From: Methanobacteriota archaeon
GTDB lineage: Archaea; Thermoplasmatota; E2; DHVEG-1
NCBI GenBank assembly: GCA_026394495.1
Contig: JAPKYE010000081.1
Span: 1-32,474 of the forward strand
Length of the DNA: 32,474 nucleotides
Direction of reading: 5' to 3'
The notes below the pieces were generated by a model, which saw nothing but the letters and a program-made list of their open reading frames with translations, had not been told where the DNA came from and ran no database searches. Shown here piece by piece: positions 13,864 to 23,370 of the stretch (positions within the stretch are counted from its first letter, which is position 1; each line of letters starts with the position of its first letter). A program made the position numbers and the translations under genes.

Positions 13864-15996
13864 ATGAAGAGTATGAAAATAAATAATAAAATGGGACAAA
13901 AAATAAGTGCAAGTCTTATTGCGCTTTTTATGCTGCTGGCCTCTTTTACAGCAATCCTGGGATCGCAATCAGTCCTTGCTAACGGAGACACACCGCCAAG
14001 CATTGATGTTGAAAAAACAGTCTATGATCCAGAGACACAGACATGGGTTAAGTCTATTGATGCACACATGACTGATATAATCTACTTTAATATTACGTAT
14101 ACATACCATAATAGTACATATCAATCTTTAGAACATCATTTGAATGAAACTACAGTTACTGATCTTTTACCTTCTGGTCTTCAATACATCAACGCAAATC
14201 CAACACCACAAAGCACTATCGGAAATGTAATCGTTTGGCATCTTATTGGATACCCTGACCTTCTGGATGGACAAAGCTTCACAATTTTACTTGGTGCAAA
14301 AGTTATCGATTGTGTAACATCTGAAAATTATGCGAATGTTACTGGAATAGAACACTGCACTGGCCTGAAAGTATATGGCGAAAGCACAGCAACAGTGTAT
14401 GTTCCTGCTTCATTAGATGTTGAGAAAAAAGTCTGGAATCCTGATGCAGACAATGGACAAGGTGCCTGGGTTGATGAACTACCCTATGTAATACAGACTC
14501 AAAATGTTCTATTCCAGATCACATCAACGTATCGAGGATGTGGCCTTATGAAATGTTTTGTCGTCTGGGATGAGTTACCTGGTGAATGTCTACAATATGC
14601 AGATAATGTTACAATTAAAATTGCAGGAAGAACAATATCACCAAATGATCCTGAATACCCAGAAATCATAGTGGGAGAAGGTGCAACAATTGATATCTGC
14701 GGCCATCAAGAACCTGTTCCTGCAAATACCGTTATATGGGATTGGCGTAACCGTATCGTTGGTATTAGCGATAATCAAAGTGTCGTGATTGAATTTGCAA
14801 CTCATGTCACTCAATATTGCGAATGTGGTGCACCTGTAGTCAACACGGCTCATGCGCTCTTTTGGGGTTGTATGAGTTGCGGACCTTGTAGCTATTTACA
14901 TGATGATGATACTGTGAATGTCTATTGCTGCCCGCCGCCATCTCGTTTCACAAAACAAGTGTTAGATGGACAAACCTGGGCTGAACAAACCACTGCAGTT
15001 GTCGGCGATCTCGTATGGTTTAAACTTACATTTACTTATCATGGAGACGACCACGTAAACAGTACCATAAAAATACTTGATCAGCTCCCTGATTGTCTTG
15101 GATTTACAGGTGGATATGGAGTGTTCCACAGTTCCGATATTCAATTAGTTGACTCATCAGGTGATACAAAAACAATGTGGTGGAATTTCACTGGGAATTT
15201 AACAGAGTCCCAGACTATTAGCATTCAGTTTTCTGCACTAGTTACCAATACCACAGAATGCTGCGAAGGAATAAACACCGCAACAATCTGGGTTAGAAAT
15301 GCGACTGGCTCTTTAGTGTTTGAATCATTAGATACCGCTTCAGTGATCGGAATTGCAAATACACCGCCTTCAAGACCTGTTCTCAATGGTCCAACATCTG
15401 GAAAAGTCAATGATGTATTGACATTTACAGTTGGCTCAGATGATCTGGAAGGAGACCAAGTCTACTACATATTAGACTGGGATACAGGCATATTCTTCCC
15501 AGTATTAGGACCATTTGCTGAAGGTGTGACACGACCTATTTCGAAAGCATGGACGACAGCAGGAACCTATCATGTACGAGCAAAAGCAAAAGATACCCAC
15601 AACGCAGAAAGCGATTGGTCGTTTAACACTATAACCGTTGTTATCACTGGCGGTGAACAACCTCCGCAAGGCGACAATATCACAATCACCTTGGTTACCG
15701 TGAAATCGTCAGGTGTCACTGCAACCATTAAAAACAATGGAACCGAGAACGGTAAACTCATCAACTGGACGATCACAGTCGAAGGAAAACTATTCTTTAC
15801 GAGAAAGAACGTCGAAACAATTGGCAATGTGACACTCAATGCCACCAAAACCGCAGATATCACAGGACCGTCACATGCGAAACGATTCCCCTTCGGAAGA
15901 TTCACTATAACAATTGTCGCGGACGCTGGTGTATACGGGAAAGCAACAGCAATAAAAACCGGTTTCATGCTGGGGCCGATCGTCCGAGTGAACTAA
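13864..15996 (+). CDS. Large Cys-rich surface protein with DUF11-like repeats
   Basis: 710 residues, secreted (signal peptide about 11-40). Three DUF11-like beta-sandwich repeats open with similar words: IDVEKTVYDPETQTWV (47), LDVEKKVWNPDADNGQGAWV (184) and FTKQVLDGQTWAEQ (362). The second and its linker are Cys-rich (CGLMKC, YCECG, GCMSCGPC, YCCPPP), which suggests disulphides outside the cell. Residues about 500-597 are PKD/Ig-like (starting TPPSRPVLNGP). The last about 105 residues form another beta domain ending GFMLGPIVRVN, which replaces a PGF-CTERM anchor. AGGTGA four bases before ATG 13864 is a strong start signal. A hairpin terminator follows. Likely an adhesion or cell-wall component. 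Confidence 0.85.
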   Translation: MKSMKINNKMGQKISASLIALFMLLASFTAILGSQSVLANGDTPPSIDVEKTVYDPETQTWVKSIDAHMTDIIYFNITYTYHNSTYQSLEHHLNETTVTDLLPSGLQYINANPTPQSTIGNVIVWHLIGYPDLLDGQSFTILLGAKVIDCVTSENYANVTGIEHCTGLKVYGESTATVYVPASLDVEKKVWNPDADNGQGAWVDELPYVIQTQNVLFQITSTYRGCGLMKCFVVWDELPGECLQYADNVTIKIAGRTISPNDPEYPEIIVGEGATIDICGHQEPVPANTVIWDWRNRIVGISDNQSVVIEFATHVTQYCECGAPVVNTAHALFWGCMSCGPCSYLHDDDTVNVYCCPPPSRFTKQVLDGQTWAEQTTAVVGDLVWFKLTFTYHGDDHVNSTIKILDQLPDCLGFTGGYGVFHSSDIQLVDSSGDTKTMWWNFTGNLTESQTISIQFSALVTNTTECCEGINTATIWVRNATGSLVFESLDTASVIGIANTPPSRPVLNGPTSGKVNDVLTFTVGSDDLEGDQVYYILDWDTGIFFPVLGPFAEGVTRPISKAWTTAGTYHVRAKAKDTHNAESDWSFNTITVVITGGEQPPQGDNITITLVTVKSSGVTATIKNNGTENGKLINWTITVEGKLFFTRKNVETIGNVTLNATKTADITGPSHAKRFPFGRFTITIVADAGVYGKATAIKTGFMLGPIVRVN

Positions 15997-16000
15997 ACAA

Positions 16001-16030
16001 GAAGAGGTTTCCTCTTCCCTATTTTTTTCT
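16001..16030 (+). terminator. Hairpin plus T-tract terminator
   Basis: GAAGAGG-TTT-CCTCTTC is a perfect 7-bp hairpin (16001-16017) followed by a run of T residues, 5 bases after the stop of the 710-residue surface protein. Confidence 0.7.
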
Positions 16031-16109
16031 TATTCCTTTTTTCTATTATAATTTTTTTTAGGGAAACATTTATTTTCTTTAATGCCCTCAATGTCCAACG
16101 GTATTTACC

Positions 16110-16334
16110 ATGGATGAAAAAACACGAATCCAGAAAGACATCGTCATGTTCAAAGAAAACATACAAACACTCCAGGGAAAGACCCTTGATGATAAAACAA
16201 AAAAAATTATTGAACTTGCCAGTCAATACTACGAGGATGCACAATACTACCTAGACAAAAAGAAAGATTACTTCACGGCTTTTGGATGTATTAACTACGC
16301 ACATGGACTGCTTGATGCGATTATTAAATTCTAA
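16110..16334 (+). CDS. DUF357 family protein
   Basis: 74 residues, fully helical. The C-terminal half YYLDKKKDYFTAFGCINYAHGLLDAI is the hallmark of DUF357, a small archaeal family of unknown function that is nearly always this length. It stands alone between a terminator and the convergent SAM hydrolase gene. Confidence 0.88.
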   Translation: MDEKTRIQKDIVMFKENIQTLQGKTLDDKTKKIIELASQYYEDAQYYLDKKKDYFTAFGCINYAHGLLDAIIKF

Positions 16335-16371
16335 ACATAACCCTATTGTTCAAAGAAATGACTGATACAAA

Positions 16372-17169
16372 TTAAAAAATAATCTTTATTTCATCATCTT
16401 CTTTAACCGATAGTATCTGTGCTGCATTCCCTTGGTTCATACTAATTTCAAGGTAATGACTACTGCCAATAGTCGCAAGCAACTCACCTTTTCCTACAAA
16501 CCCATACGATTTCACAAACAAAACCTGATGAGACTGATTGTTTACAGAAACCGTCACATGTTTCCCAAGCGATAATCGGTCTTTGAGTCTCACACCAGAG
16601 ATATTCGTAATAATGTTTCCAAATCTATCAATAAAAATAATCTTCCCGGACACCGTATTCTCACTGTATACCTCATGACCGAAATCCAGATCAATATAAT
16701 CCGTGATTTTTTTCCCAATCGCATCAAATACAACACCCTTTGTAATATAAGCAGCAACTGGAGCAAACACATCACGACCTTGAAACGTGTTTGAAATCTC
16801 CTTTAACATATACTCTTTATTCGTAATTTCATAGACAACAAAATCACCAAGAAACCGTGCTGCAGGAATCAATACTCCGTTATCAGGACCAACAAGCACA
16901 TGACTTCTTGTCGTGACAATAATACCCCGTCTATCAGTCCCAACCCCAGGATCAACCACTGCAACATGAACAGTTCCAACAGGATAATACGAAACAATCG
17001 TCTGCAGAATAAACGCTGCCTCACGAACAGCATGAGGCGTCACCTCATGACTCACATCAATGATTCGCGCATCAGAAATACCACTAATCACTCCTTTCAT
17101 CTGCGCAACATAACCATTATCCATACCAAAATCAGAAAGAAGCGTAATCGTCCTCATACCAACAACCAT
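16372..17169 (-). CDS. S-adenosylmethionine hydrolase (hydroxide adenosyltransferase, DUF62)
   Basis: 265 residues. It splits SAM with water to adenosine and methionine. Family motifs are present in order: LLSDFGMDNGYVAQMKG (Asp13), IDVSHEV, VAVVDPGVGTDRRGI, GPDNGVL, FQGRDVFAPVAAY, then in the C-terminal barrel IDRFGNIITNI. It is related to the fluorinase and chlorinase enzymes but lacks any sign of a halogenase context. The start at 17169 has an AGGGGGAAG ribosome-binding site; ATG at MRTITLL is an alternative. It is divergent from the YbhN-type gene at 17265. Confidence 0.93.
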   Translation of the reverse strand: MVVGMRTITLLSDFGMDNGYVAQMKGVISGISDARIIDVSHEVTPHAVREAAFILQTIVSYYPVGTVHVAVVDPGVGTDRRGIIVTTRSHVLVGPDNGVLIPAARFLGDFVVYEITNKEYMLKEISNTFQGRDVFAPVAAYITKGVVFDAIGKKITDYIDLDFGHEVYSENTVSGKIIFIDRFGNIITNISGVRLKDRLSLGKHVTVSVNNQSHQVLFVKSYGFVGKGELLATIGSSHYLEISMNQGNAAQILSVKEDDEIKIIF

Positions 17170-17264
17170 CTACTTCCCCCTACATGTATTCTTTGTTTTT
17201 TTACCTTGCTAGCATTAACTCCAAGAGAAAACATAAAAGACAACAAAGACTTATCACCTATACG

Positions 17265-18230
17265 ATGCTCCCGCCACTCTTTCACAAACTCAAACCATTC
17301 CTCCCACTCGTCGGAATCATCCTCTTTATCTACCTACTCTACACCCTGGACATCGGCCAAATCATCGTTGCAATCCTCTCAATCTCCCCAATCTATATCA
17401 TTCTCTCCGCAGTACTCACCATCCCCGTACTCTTCATCAGAACCTACGCATGGATGCTCATCCTCAAGCAGCATCACATAAATCTTCGATATTTTCAGGC
17501 GATGAAAATATTTCTCATCGGATACTTCTACGGCAGCATCACACCAGGATACCTGGGGCAACTCATGCGAATCCCCTACATGAAAGAAAAAACAGCCGAA
17601 CCCTATGGAAAACTCTTCGTAAACTCAGTGCTGGAAACCACGATACACACTCTTTCCCTTTACGCCATGATGTTTATCGGAGCGTTCCTCATCATCGGCT
17701 CACAACCTCTTCTCTTCGCGCTTGTAGCCATCTGGCTTCTCAGTGTCATCTTCGTCTTTTGGTACTTCATAAGAAAAGAACGCGGAGAAAAAATATTTAC
17801 AGTCCTCATCAAATATCTTACACCTAAACAACTCAGACCAGAACTTAATAAATTTGCCTCAACGTTTTATCAGGATTTCCCCACAATAAAAAAACTAATC
17901 CTCCCACTCCTCATCGGCATTTCCACATGGGTCATCGTCTTCACCCAGGAATACATCATCGTCCTTGCCCTTGGATTAACGATCCCTTACATCTATTTTC
18001 TGTTGCTGTTTCCCATAGCAAATACCGCAGGGTTCATCCCGATCACCTTCGCAGGATTAGGAGTCCGTGAATTCACCGCGATATTCCTTTTCTCCACACT
18101 TTTCAGCATCACAGGAGAAAAAGTATTCGTCTTCACACTTGTCGGATTCCTTATCACCGATCTACTCACAGGGTTCTACGGGCTTATTCTATCGTTCACA
18201 GAACCAAGAAAACAAAAGATGTTTTCATAA
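17265..18230 (+). CDS. YbhN/UPF0104-type (LPG synthase TM-like) membrane protein
   Basis: 321 residues from ATG 17265 with eight or so membrane helices. It matches the flippase-like domain found in MprF and in the AglD C-terminus: LIGYFYGSITPGYLGQLMRIPYMK near 85-108, and FIPITFAGLGVREFTAIFLF near 255-275 (the P-x3-GG/GLGVRE motif). Such archaeal proteins are thought to move or modify membrane lipids or lipid-linked sugars. ATG 17184 would add 27 polar residues and leave only 14 bases to the divergent SAM hydrolase gene, so 17265 is preferred. The codon choice is richer in C than in its neighbours. Confidence 0.83.
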   Translation: MLPPLFHKLKPFLPLVGIILFIYLLYTLDIGQIIVAILSISPIYIILSAVLTIPVLFIRTYAWMLILKQHHINLRYFQAMKIFLIGYFYGSITPGYLGQLMRIPYMKEKTAEPYGKLFVNSVLETTIHTLSLYAMMFIGAFLIIGSQPLLFALVAIWLLSVIFVFWYFIRKERGEKIFTVLIKYLTPKQLRPELNKFASTFYQDFPTIKKLILPLLIGISTWVIVFTQEYIIVLALGLTIPYIYFLLLFPIANTAGFIPITFAGLGVREFTAIFLFSTLFSITGEKVFVFTLVGFLITDLLTGFYGLILSFTEPRKQKMFS

Positions 18231-18252
18231 GGGTAACAAGTCTCAAAACCGT

Positions 18253-20184
18253 TTATTCATACCCACCAATCTTCAGACTTGGATCACCAAGCAACTCCCA
18301 CTGCTGCACAATTTTAACATCCCATTTATCTTCATTTCCCAGAAATCTATTGAGATAACCAGTCAACGCTTGCCCATGGGTTGCCCCAAGCATATCCACA
18401 TGCCCTTCCCCATAGAGCTGGAAAAACCTGATCTCAAGCCATCCATCCAATACCTCAAGATAATCAGGAACCGTATTATTATCAAAATCTTCGCTCCCAT
18501 GCGTCCCAAGCCCGGTGTTTGCGATCGTCGCAATCGCGCCACCTCCGTTTTTCCGTACAAAAAGCCATGCCCAACAGTTTGGTATCCATTCATTATACCA
18601 AAAGTCACCAAAAGGTTGTCTTCTGCTGAAATACGAAAACCCAGACTCCCTGATTCCTTTCGCTATATTTGCAAGCGTTGTGTTGAATTGCGCGTTATGA
18701 CACCCGCCAACAACCACGACAGGGAGTTTATACCCATTTTTCAGAGAATAGACATCTTTATTTTCAAACCCAGTGCACCACAATGTCCCATTGGGTGGAA
18801 AGTGTGTACTCCAACTAGATGGATTTCCATGACCGCAGAAATAGATGAACCCGCATCCAGGATCAACAGCGTTTTTCACTGTTTTTTTATTGATATCCTG
18901 TTCTGACGTCCACACCTTCACCGCTGTAAAACCAAGCATATGTTTTGCTGCCTCCTCAGTTGCAAGTTCACCTTCAATAAAACCATTCGTATCGTTATAC
19001 GAATCACCAGCAATGAGCACCATGCGGTTAAACCACTGATCATCACTTTTTGTCTGTTCATAACTAATGATTTTATCGACAACGACCTTCACCTCAGCCT
19101 TGCTTGTACAGGCAAGACGACCAAGATACACATCCGGATACAAATCCATCTCATCCCTTTGAGAAAGTCTCCACTCGGCAAATATACTGTTGCCGTTTGA
19201 ATCCCAACTGCAAAACTGCCCTTTGCTATCGTAAATATCCGCATAATACAGATCACTGAGAAATGACTGTTCTGCACCTACTTGATCGTCCTCAGGGGCC
19301 ACATGACTATACCTAACAGGCAGATACCAGGAGAAACTCTGCCCCTTATGCCCACCGACAAGAAGAACATAATCGATCCCCCAGCTTTCTATCGCGTCTT
19401 TTATGAAATATTTGATTTTCTCAGCTGAATCCCGGCCTTGCCAAAACATTTTCTGATTAATCGTATCAAGAGTGACAAGCTTTGTCTTCAGACCTTGTTG
19501 ATTCTTATGACACACGAGGGGTTGAAGAAATTGAATGAATTCCTTTGGCGCAATAATAAGAAGATCATACACATGATTATCGTTTACTACTGGCGACACT
19601 GGAGTTTTCACGGTAATCGTCACATTTATCTGACGGATGAATTCAAGATGATCATCAAGCGGGAAATAACGCACCGGATACACTCTCAGAACAAAAAATG
19701 TGGTATGATTCCCCTTGGAAAGACCACCACCTGTTTGAGAAGAAACCCAATCCGCTGGATATGGATCAGTTCCCCCGTATATACCAAGAGACCGTTTCAC
19801 ATTTTGCATATTATCAGGTAACGAATTCATTGCAACAACAAGAGGATGCGTGATTGGTATTATTTCAGGGGTAGAATGTTCATAGATGATGTTCGTTATC
19901 TCAGTTCCAAGCGGAAACTCCATCTGTGTAAGATTCACAGGTACCACAGGTTTTCCAGGGTTAAGTCTATTAAGATCAGATTCGTTGAGAAAAATAGACA
20001 CAGATTCATTGTTTTGATCAATCCTTGGAGTGGAAAACACAAATGTTTTTGTGATAGTGTATGAAGGATTTAACGAAACAGAAGATGCATTTGTATGTAT
20101 TGCTACTGCAGAAAACCCACTTGATAATACCATGCTAAGGATCATGACAATGACAATTATTTTCTTATTCAGATTTCTTTTCAT
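18253..20184 (-). CDS. Secreted C25 gingipain-like cysteine protease
   Basis: 643 residues from ATG 20184. Signal peptide (MKRNLNKK, then a hydrophobic run to about residue 30). Residues about 40-200 are a pro- or beta-domain. The catalytic domain opens with YDLLIIAPKEF, and carries the C25 dyad: His in IYFCGHGNPSSW and Cys in VVVVGGCHNAQF. Family features include YVLLVGGHK, YPDVYLGRLACTSKAEV, and the C-terminal WELLGDPSL. C25 enzymes degrade extracellular protein. No C-terminal anchor is visible, so it is probably released. ATG 20196 is in frame, but GGGA eight bases upstream favours 20184. Confidence 0.92.
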   Translation of the reverse strand: MKRNLNKKIIVIVMILSMVLSSGFSAVAIHTNASSVSLNPSYTITKTFVFSTPRIDQNNESVSIFLNESDLNRLNPGKPVVPVNLTQMEFPLGTEITNIIYEHSTPEIIPITHPLVVAMNSLPDNMQNVKRSLGIYGGTDPYPADWVSSQTGGGLSKGNHTTFFVLRVYPVRYFPLDDHLEFIRQINVTITVKTPVSPVVNDNHVYDLLIIAPKEFIQFLQPLVCHKNQQGLKTKLVTLDTINQKMFWQGRDSAEKIKYFIKDAIESWGIDYVLLVGGHKGQSFSWYLPVRYSHVAPEDDQVGAEQSFLSDLYYADIYDSKGQFCSWDSNGNSIFAEWRLSQRDEMDLYPDVYLGRLACTSKAEVKVVVDKIISYEQTKSDDQWFNRMVLIAGDSYNDTNGFIEGELATEEAAKHMLGFTAVKVWTSEQDINKKTVKNAVDPGCGFIYFCGHGNPSSWSTHFPPNGTLWCTGFENKDVYSLKNGYKLPVVVVGGCHNAQFNTTLANIAKGIRESGFSYFSRRQPFGDFWYNEWIPNCWAWLFVRKNGGGAIATIANTGLGTHGSEDFDNNTVPDYLEVLDGWLEIRFFQLYGEGHVDMLGATHGQALTGYLNRFLGNEDKWDVKIVQQWELLGDPSLKIGGYE

Positions 20185-20475
20185 AATGATTCCCATTTTT
20201 ATATAGTATAATTATATTAAATAATGTTGTCATATTTAAAATGTTCCCACCATCGTTTATTACATTACCGGTGATAAACGTTCAAACGGACAAAGCCAGC
20301 ATAGGCGAAAAACAACGTTTGCACTCTCATAACGAACTAAAACAATATGGTTTTATTCGTGAAAAATCATTGTTTTTTCTCCTTTTATACTGGCAAAGAC
20401 CACTCTCAAATGATGTTATGAGGAGTCATATGAGAACTCAAAAACAAAAAAAATAAGAATGCGTAAGGAACCATT
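20185..20475. other. Intergenic region between divergent C25 and FKBP genes
   Basis: About 290 bases. The minus-strand side holds several TATA-like runs (20197-20220) for the C25 gene. A plus-strand open frame at 20241-20456 has no ribosome-binding site, odd composition and no family resemblance, and I do not call it a gene. Confidence 0.4.
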
Positions 20476-20912
20476 ATGACTGTTGTGAAAAAAAGGAGAT
20501 GAATTAAAGGTTGAATATGTTGGATCACTTGAAGATGGAACAATTTTTGATAGCTCTGCGCAACATGAAGAACCATTGGAATTTACCGCAGGCACAGGGC
20601 AGCTCATAAAAGGATTTGATGATACTGTTCGGGGAATGAAAATCGGAGAAGAAAAACAAATCACGATAGAACCCAAAGATGGATATGGTGAACACAACCC
20701 TGAACTAATAAAAGAGCGCCCACGGAATTGTTTCCCTGCGGATCAAGAGATAAGACCAGGTATGGTTTTCATGATGAGATCTGCAAGATGGTCGTGCACT
20801 ACCGATCCGCATCTCTAATGTATCTGAGACGACTGTCACCGTTGATTTGAACCCGCTTCTCGCAGGAAAAAAATTACTATTCAAACTCAAGGTACTTGAA
20901 ATCGTAATATAA
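20476..20912 (+). pseudogene. FKBP-type peptidyl-prolyl isomerase, broken by two frameshifts
   Basis: Three frame segments join into one short archaeal FKBP of about 145 residues. Segment 1 is MTVVKK from ATG 20476. Segment 2 is GDELKVEYVGSLEDGTIFDSS, through EFTAGTGQLIKGFDDTVRGMKIGEEKQ and EPKDGYGEHNPEL, to FMMRSA. Segment 3 is DGRALPIRISNVSETTVTVD to NPLLAGKKLLFKLKVLEI. The first break is an extra A in a run of seven (about 20488-20494), the second an extra A in GCAAGAT (about 20787). Both are +1 insertions. The intact frame between them starts too late for the conserved first strand. Either a decayed gene or two sequence errors. The family helps proline isomerisation in folding and acts as a chaperone. 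Confidence 0.82.
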
Positions 20913-20916
20913 CCTT

Positions 20917-21486
20917 TTATTTTCTTTGGAGATAATCCACCAGCCCTGGAGTAATCACAGGTTTATCATCAATAATTGGGTACCCAAACGGCAGTATCGT
21001 CGAATGCACCGAATCATGGATTATCTCAATTTCTTTTGTGATTTCAATATCTCTAAGATCTAACCCTAAAAAGACTGCTTTGGTTACAAATACTGCGCTG
21101 TCAATAGTAAGTTGAATTTTACCAAGATGTCGAAGTTCGAACTTGGATTTTTCACTCAGAAGCTCTTTTGTTCTGCCCTGTGGTTTCTCGTAGCCGAGGA
21201 TTCCGCCAACAATAATTACATCAAGGTTAGCGAAATCAGCTGGTTTCAACGGTTTTTTTGCTTGCGGGTCAAGGATAATACAGTTTTTCTCAGAAAAAAC
21301 GGTGTTGGCTTTTTGTTTTTCAATTTTTCCAAGCGGTTTGAGTCCATCTGCTGTTTTTTTATCCACAACATTGGTGAACACAGTTTCGCCTTTCCAGATT
21401 TTCACGGAATGTCGATATTCAAGCATCAGCCATTCAGATAACGCCTGTTCCAAATGTTCGATGACAAGGGTTGTGTGTTTCTTCAT
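20917..21486 (-). CDS. Sfm1-like SPOUT methyltransferase (DUF431)
   Basis: 189 residues. The N-terminus VIEHLEQALSEWLMLEYRHS and the later DVIIVGGILGYEKPQGRT (glycine-rich SAM site of the trefoil knot), then LRHLGKIQLTIDSAVFVTKAV, match the DUF431 family. The yeast member Sfm1 methylates an arginine of ribosomal protein uS3; archaeal members are annotated as RNA or protein methyltransferases. The substrate here is not known. The stop is 4 bases from the convergent FKBP remnant. Confidence 0.83.
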   Translation of the reverse strand: MKKHTTLVIEHLEQALSEWLMLEYRHSVKIWKGETVFTNVVDKKTADGLKPLGKIEKQKANTVFSEKNCIILDPQAKKPLKPADFANLDVIIVGGILGYEKPQGRTKELLSEKSKFELRHLGKIQLTIDSAVFVTKAVFLGLDLRDIEITKEIEIIHDSVHSTILPFGYPIIDDKPVITPGLVDYLQRK

Positions 21487-21586
21487 ACGCCTATCAGAAA
21501 GGATGGTGACTGGGTAATTAATGGTTACTGATTACGGCCTACGTACCTACAGGGGTGATATTACGGTTTGACATTCTGTCACCACA

Positions 21587-21597
21587 AATTTATATAG
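21587..21597 (+). promoter_or_regulatory. TATA box for the ribbon-helix-helix gene
   Basis: AATTTATATAG, about 60-70 bases before ATG 21656, predicts a transcript start near 21620 and a 35-base leader. AAGGT precedes the ATG. Confidence 0.5.
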
Positions 21598-21655
21598 AAT
21601 CAGGAACAGAAGATGATATGATCTGTGTTTGATTTGATACCTTGAAGGTACATTT

Positions 21656-22150
21656 ATGGTACATAAAACAAAAGAGCCATCCCAAATCCATATGCGACTT
21701 TCTCCTTGGATGTATAATCAATTAGATGCTCTTTCAGAGAGACTCGGGATGACGATAAGTGATTGTATCCGGATTGCTGCCAATGATCTGATCAAAAAAG
21801 AATGCACTACAAACGAACGAAATGTTTCTTTTAATGAATCAAACATCAATAAGCCTTCAATGCATCAAAAGGCAGATATCGAGAAATGCATTAACGATAT
21901 GTTAATTGAACAATACATCAATAACCAATTAGACGATTCACAAAAAATGATCGAAGAACAAATCAAAATACTTAATGAGAAAATGATTGATTTTAGGAAA
22001 TCCGGGGATATACACAATGCACAAGAAATTGATAAAAAAATACAGAGACTACGAAAATTAGTTGAAGTATTGAAAACAACATCACCAGGAGAAAAATCAG
22101 AGCCTACCCGCGGGGTTTTGAAGATTGCGAACAATACTCTTTTGCAGTGA
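21656..22150 (+). CDS. Ribbon-helix-helix DNA-binding protein with coiled coil
   Basis: 164 residues. Residues about 8-50 (IHMRLSPWMYNQLDALSERLGMTISDCIRIAAND) look like a ribbon-helix-helix fold: a short strand, a helix, a turn at GMTIS and a second helix. Residues about 70-145 are charged helices likely to form a coiled coil for oligomerisation. Probably a transcription regulator; its target is unknown. It lies alone, upstream of the secreted C39-like gene on the same strand. Confidence 0.7.
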   Translation: MVHKTKEPSQIHMRLSPWMYNQLDALSERLGMTISDCIRIAANDLIKKECTTNERNVSFNESNINKPSMHQKADIEKCINDMLIEQYINNQLDDSQKMIEEQIKILNEKMIDFRKSGDIHNAQEIDKKIQRLRKLVEVLKTTSPGEKSEPTRGVLKIANNTLLQ

Positions 22151-22197
22151 TGCACATCACAAGATACCCTTTTTTGACTTGTTTCAGGGAAAAACAT

Positions 22198-22207
22198 ATT
22201 AAATATT
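22198..22207 (+). promoter_or_regulatory. TATA box for the C39-like gene, probably leaderless
   Basis: ATTAAATATT, centre about 30 bases before ATG 22232, with no convincing ribosome-binding site. It shares the TTAAATATT core with the promoter of the M14 gene at 6179. Confidence 0.5.
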
Positions 22208-22231
22208 ATTCTCTTTATTATATTTGGATCA

Positions 22232-23236
22232 ATGACAAAAAAGTATAAACTGATTGTACGAAAATCTGTTATTGCACCTGCAACAGTATTAGTTATTTGT
22301 TTTGTTTTACTTGCTCCAAATATCATTGCCGAACGCCTTCATCAGACAGATGCTCCAACAGATGTACCATCAATCCAAGGTGAAGATGATTGGTATTATC
22401 TTCCATCATACTCAAATTATGCTCCCGCAGGTATGCCTGATTTTGATCAAAAACAAGATACAAGTTGGCAGAGCCGCTGGGGGTGGTCTTTTTGTGCTCC
22501 TGTTGCACTTGCGGATGTGCTTTGGTGGTTTGACTCAAAACATTCAGATCCAAATGGTACACCTGGTGATGGCATCGATGAATATCCACTGGTTTCAAAT
22601 TATAATGCACCCGGGTCACCAGAGCCTGGTCCTTCTGCTGATGACCATGCATTCAACAACGTCAACGACGATGAAACAACATGGGATGGCACAGCAGGAA
22701 GCGGAAAAGAATTCATCGAACGTCTCGCATGGTATACGAACACAAATTTCTGCAGAAGCCTTTTTTTCCCTGAAATCAGCGGGACAACCCTTTTCAATTT
22801 GAGACGAGGGACAACAATGTGGTTACGCGATGCAGGACTGCAGAATCAGTACAATATTGAAATTATCACAAAACCTAGTTTTTCCTTTATCAATGAACGC
22901 ATGCGACAAAATCAAGGTGTACTGTTACGGTTGATTTTCTCCTTTCCATCAGATATGAATTTCATCCCTAAAATCGCGAAGCTTGCTTATCATTATGTTG
23001 CGGTTGCAGGAATAAGCTCCAATGGTTTTATTTCGGTCAGTGATCCTGAATGGGATGTCGCGAACCCCTGCAAAGACCCGATGTTACACAACAACGCAAG
23101 CATTGTTTCTCATGATATTTATCAGGTAAATTTTACGTCGCCGTATCCGCATCTTGGGTCATGGTGGATTCCTACGTATGCATCACATCGACGGGTAGTC
23201 ATCACCCATGCCGTCATCATCTCAGAAAAAGAATGA
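22232..23236 (+). CDS. Secreted C39-like cysteine peptidase
   Basis: 334 residues with a signal peptide or anchor (about 12-33). The papain-like order is visible: candidate nucleophile Cys88 in WGWSFCAPVALADVLWWF, then His254 in LAYHYVAVAGIS and Asp271 in GFISVSDPEWD. The Gly-Trp-Ser-x-Cys context and downstream His-Tyr-Val-x-Val-x-Gly are typical of C39-like secreted proteins. The middle (105-160) is Asp/Gly/Pro-rich and may bind calcium. Enzymatic activity is inferred from the motifs. Confidence 0.72.
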   Translation: MTKKYKLIVRKSVIAPATVLVICFVLLAPNIIAERLHQTDAPTDVPSIQGEDDWYYLPSYSNYAPAGMPDFDQKQDTSWQSRWGWSFCAPVALADVLWWFDSKHSDPNGTPGDGIDEYPLVSNYNAPGSPEPGPSADDHAFNNVNDDETTWDGTAGSGKEFIERLAWYTNTNFCRSLFFPEISGTTLFNLRRGTTMWLRDAGLQNQYNIEIITKPSFSFINERMRQNQGVLLRLIFSFPSDMNFIPKIAKLAYHYVAVAGISSNGFISVSDPEWDVANPCKDPMLHNNASIVSHDIYQVNFTSPYPHLGSWWIPTYASHRRVVITHAVIISEKE

Positions 23237-23370
23237 ATAAAGATACTTTACTAAGAGAATGTTTTTGTTATCTCTGTTTCACATATTTTATTTATATGAC
23301 ACATATAATATTTTTACAAAAGATTATTAAGGGAAGAGGTCTATTTAAGAAATAAACACGGGGAGTCCTT

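Noticed and set aside
16372-17169. Fluorinase or chlorinase rather than SAM hydrolase
   Set aside because: No halogenase-specific insertion loop or biosynthetic neighbours; the ordinary archaeal DUF62 motifs are all present.
20241-20456. 71-codon plus-strand open frame upstream of the FKBP remnant
   Set aside because: No ribosome-binding site, no family resemblance, unnatural residue mix; probably a chance frame in the divergent promoter region.
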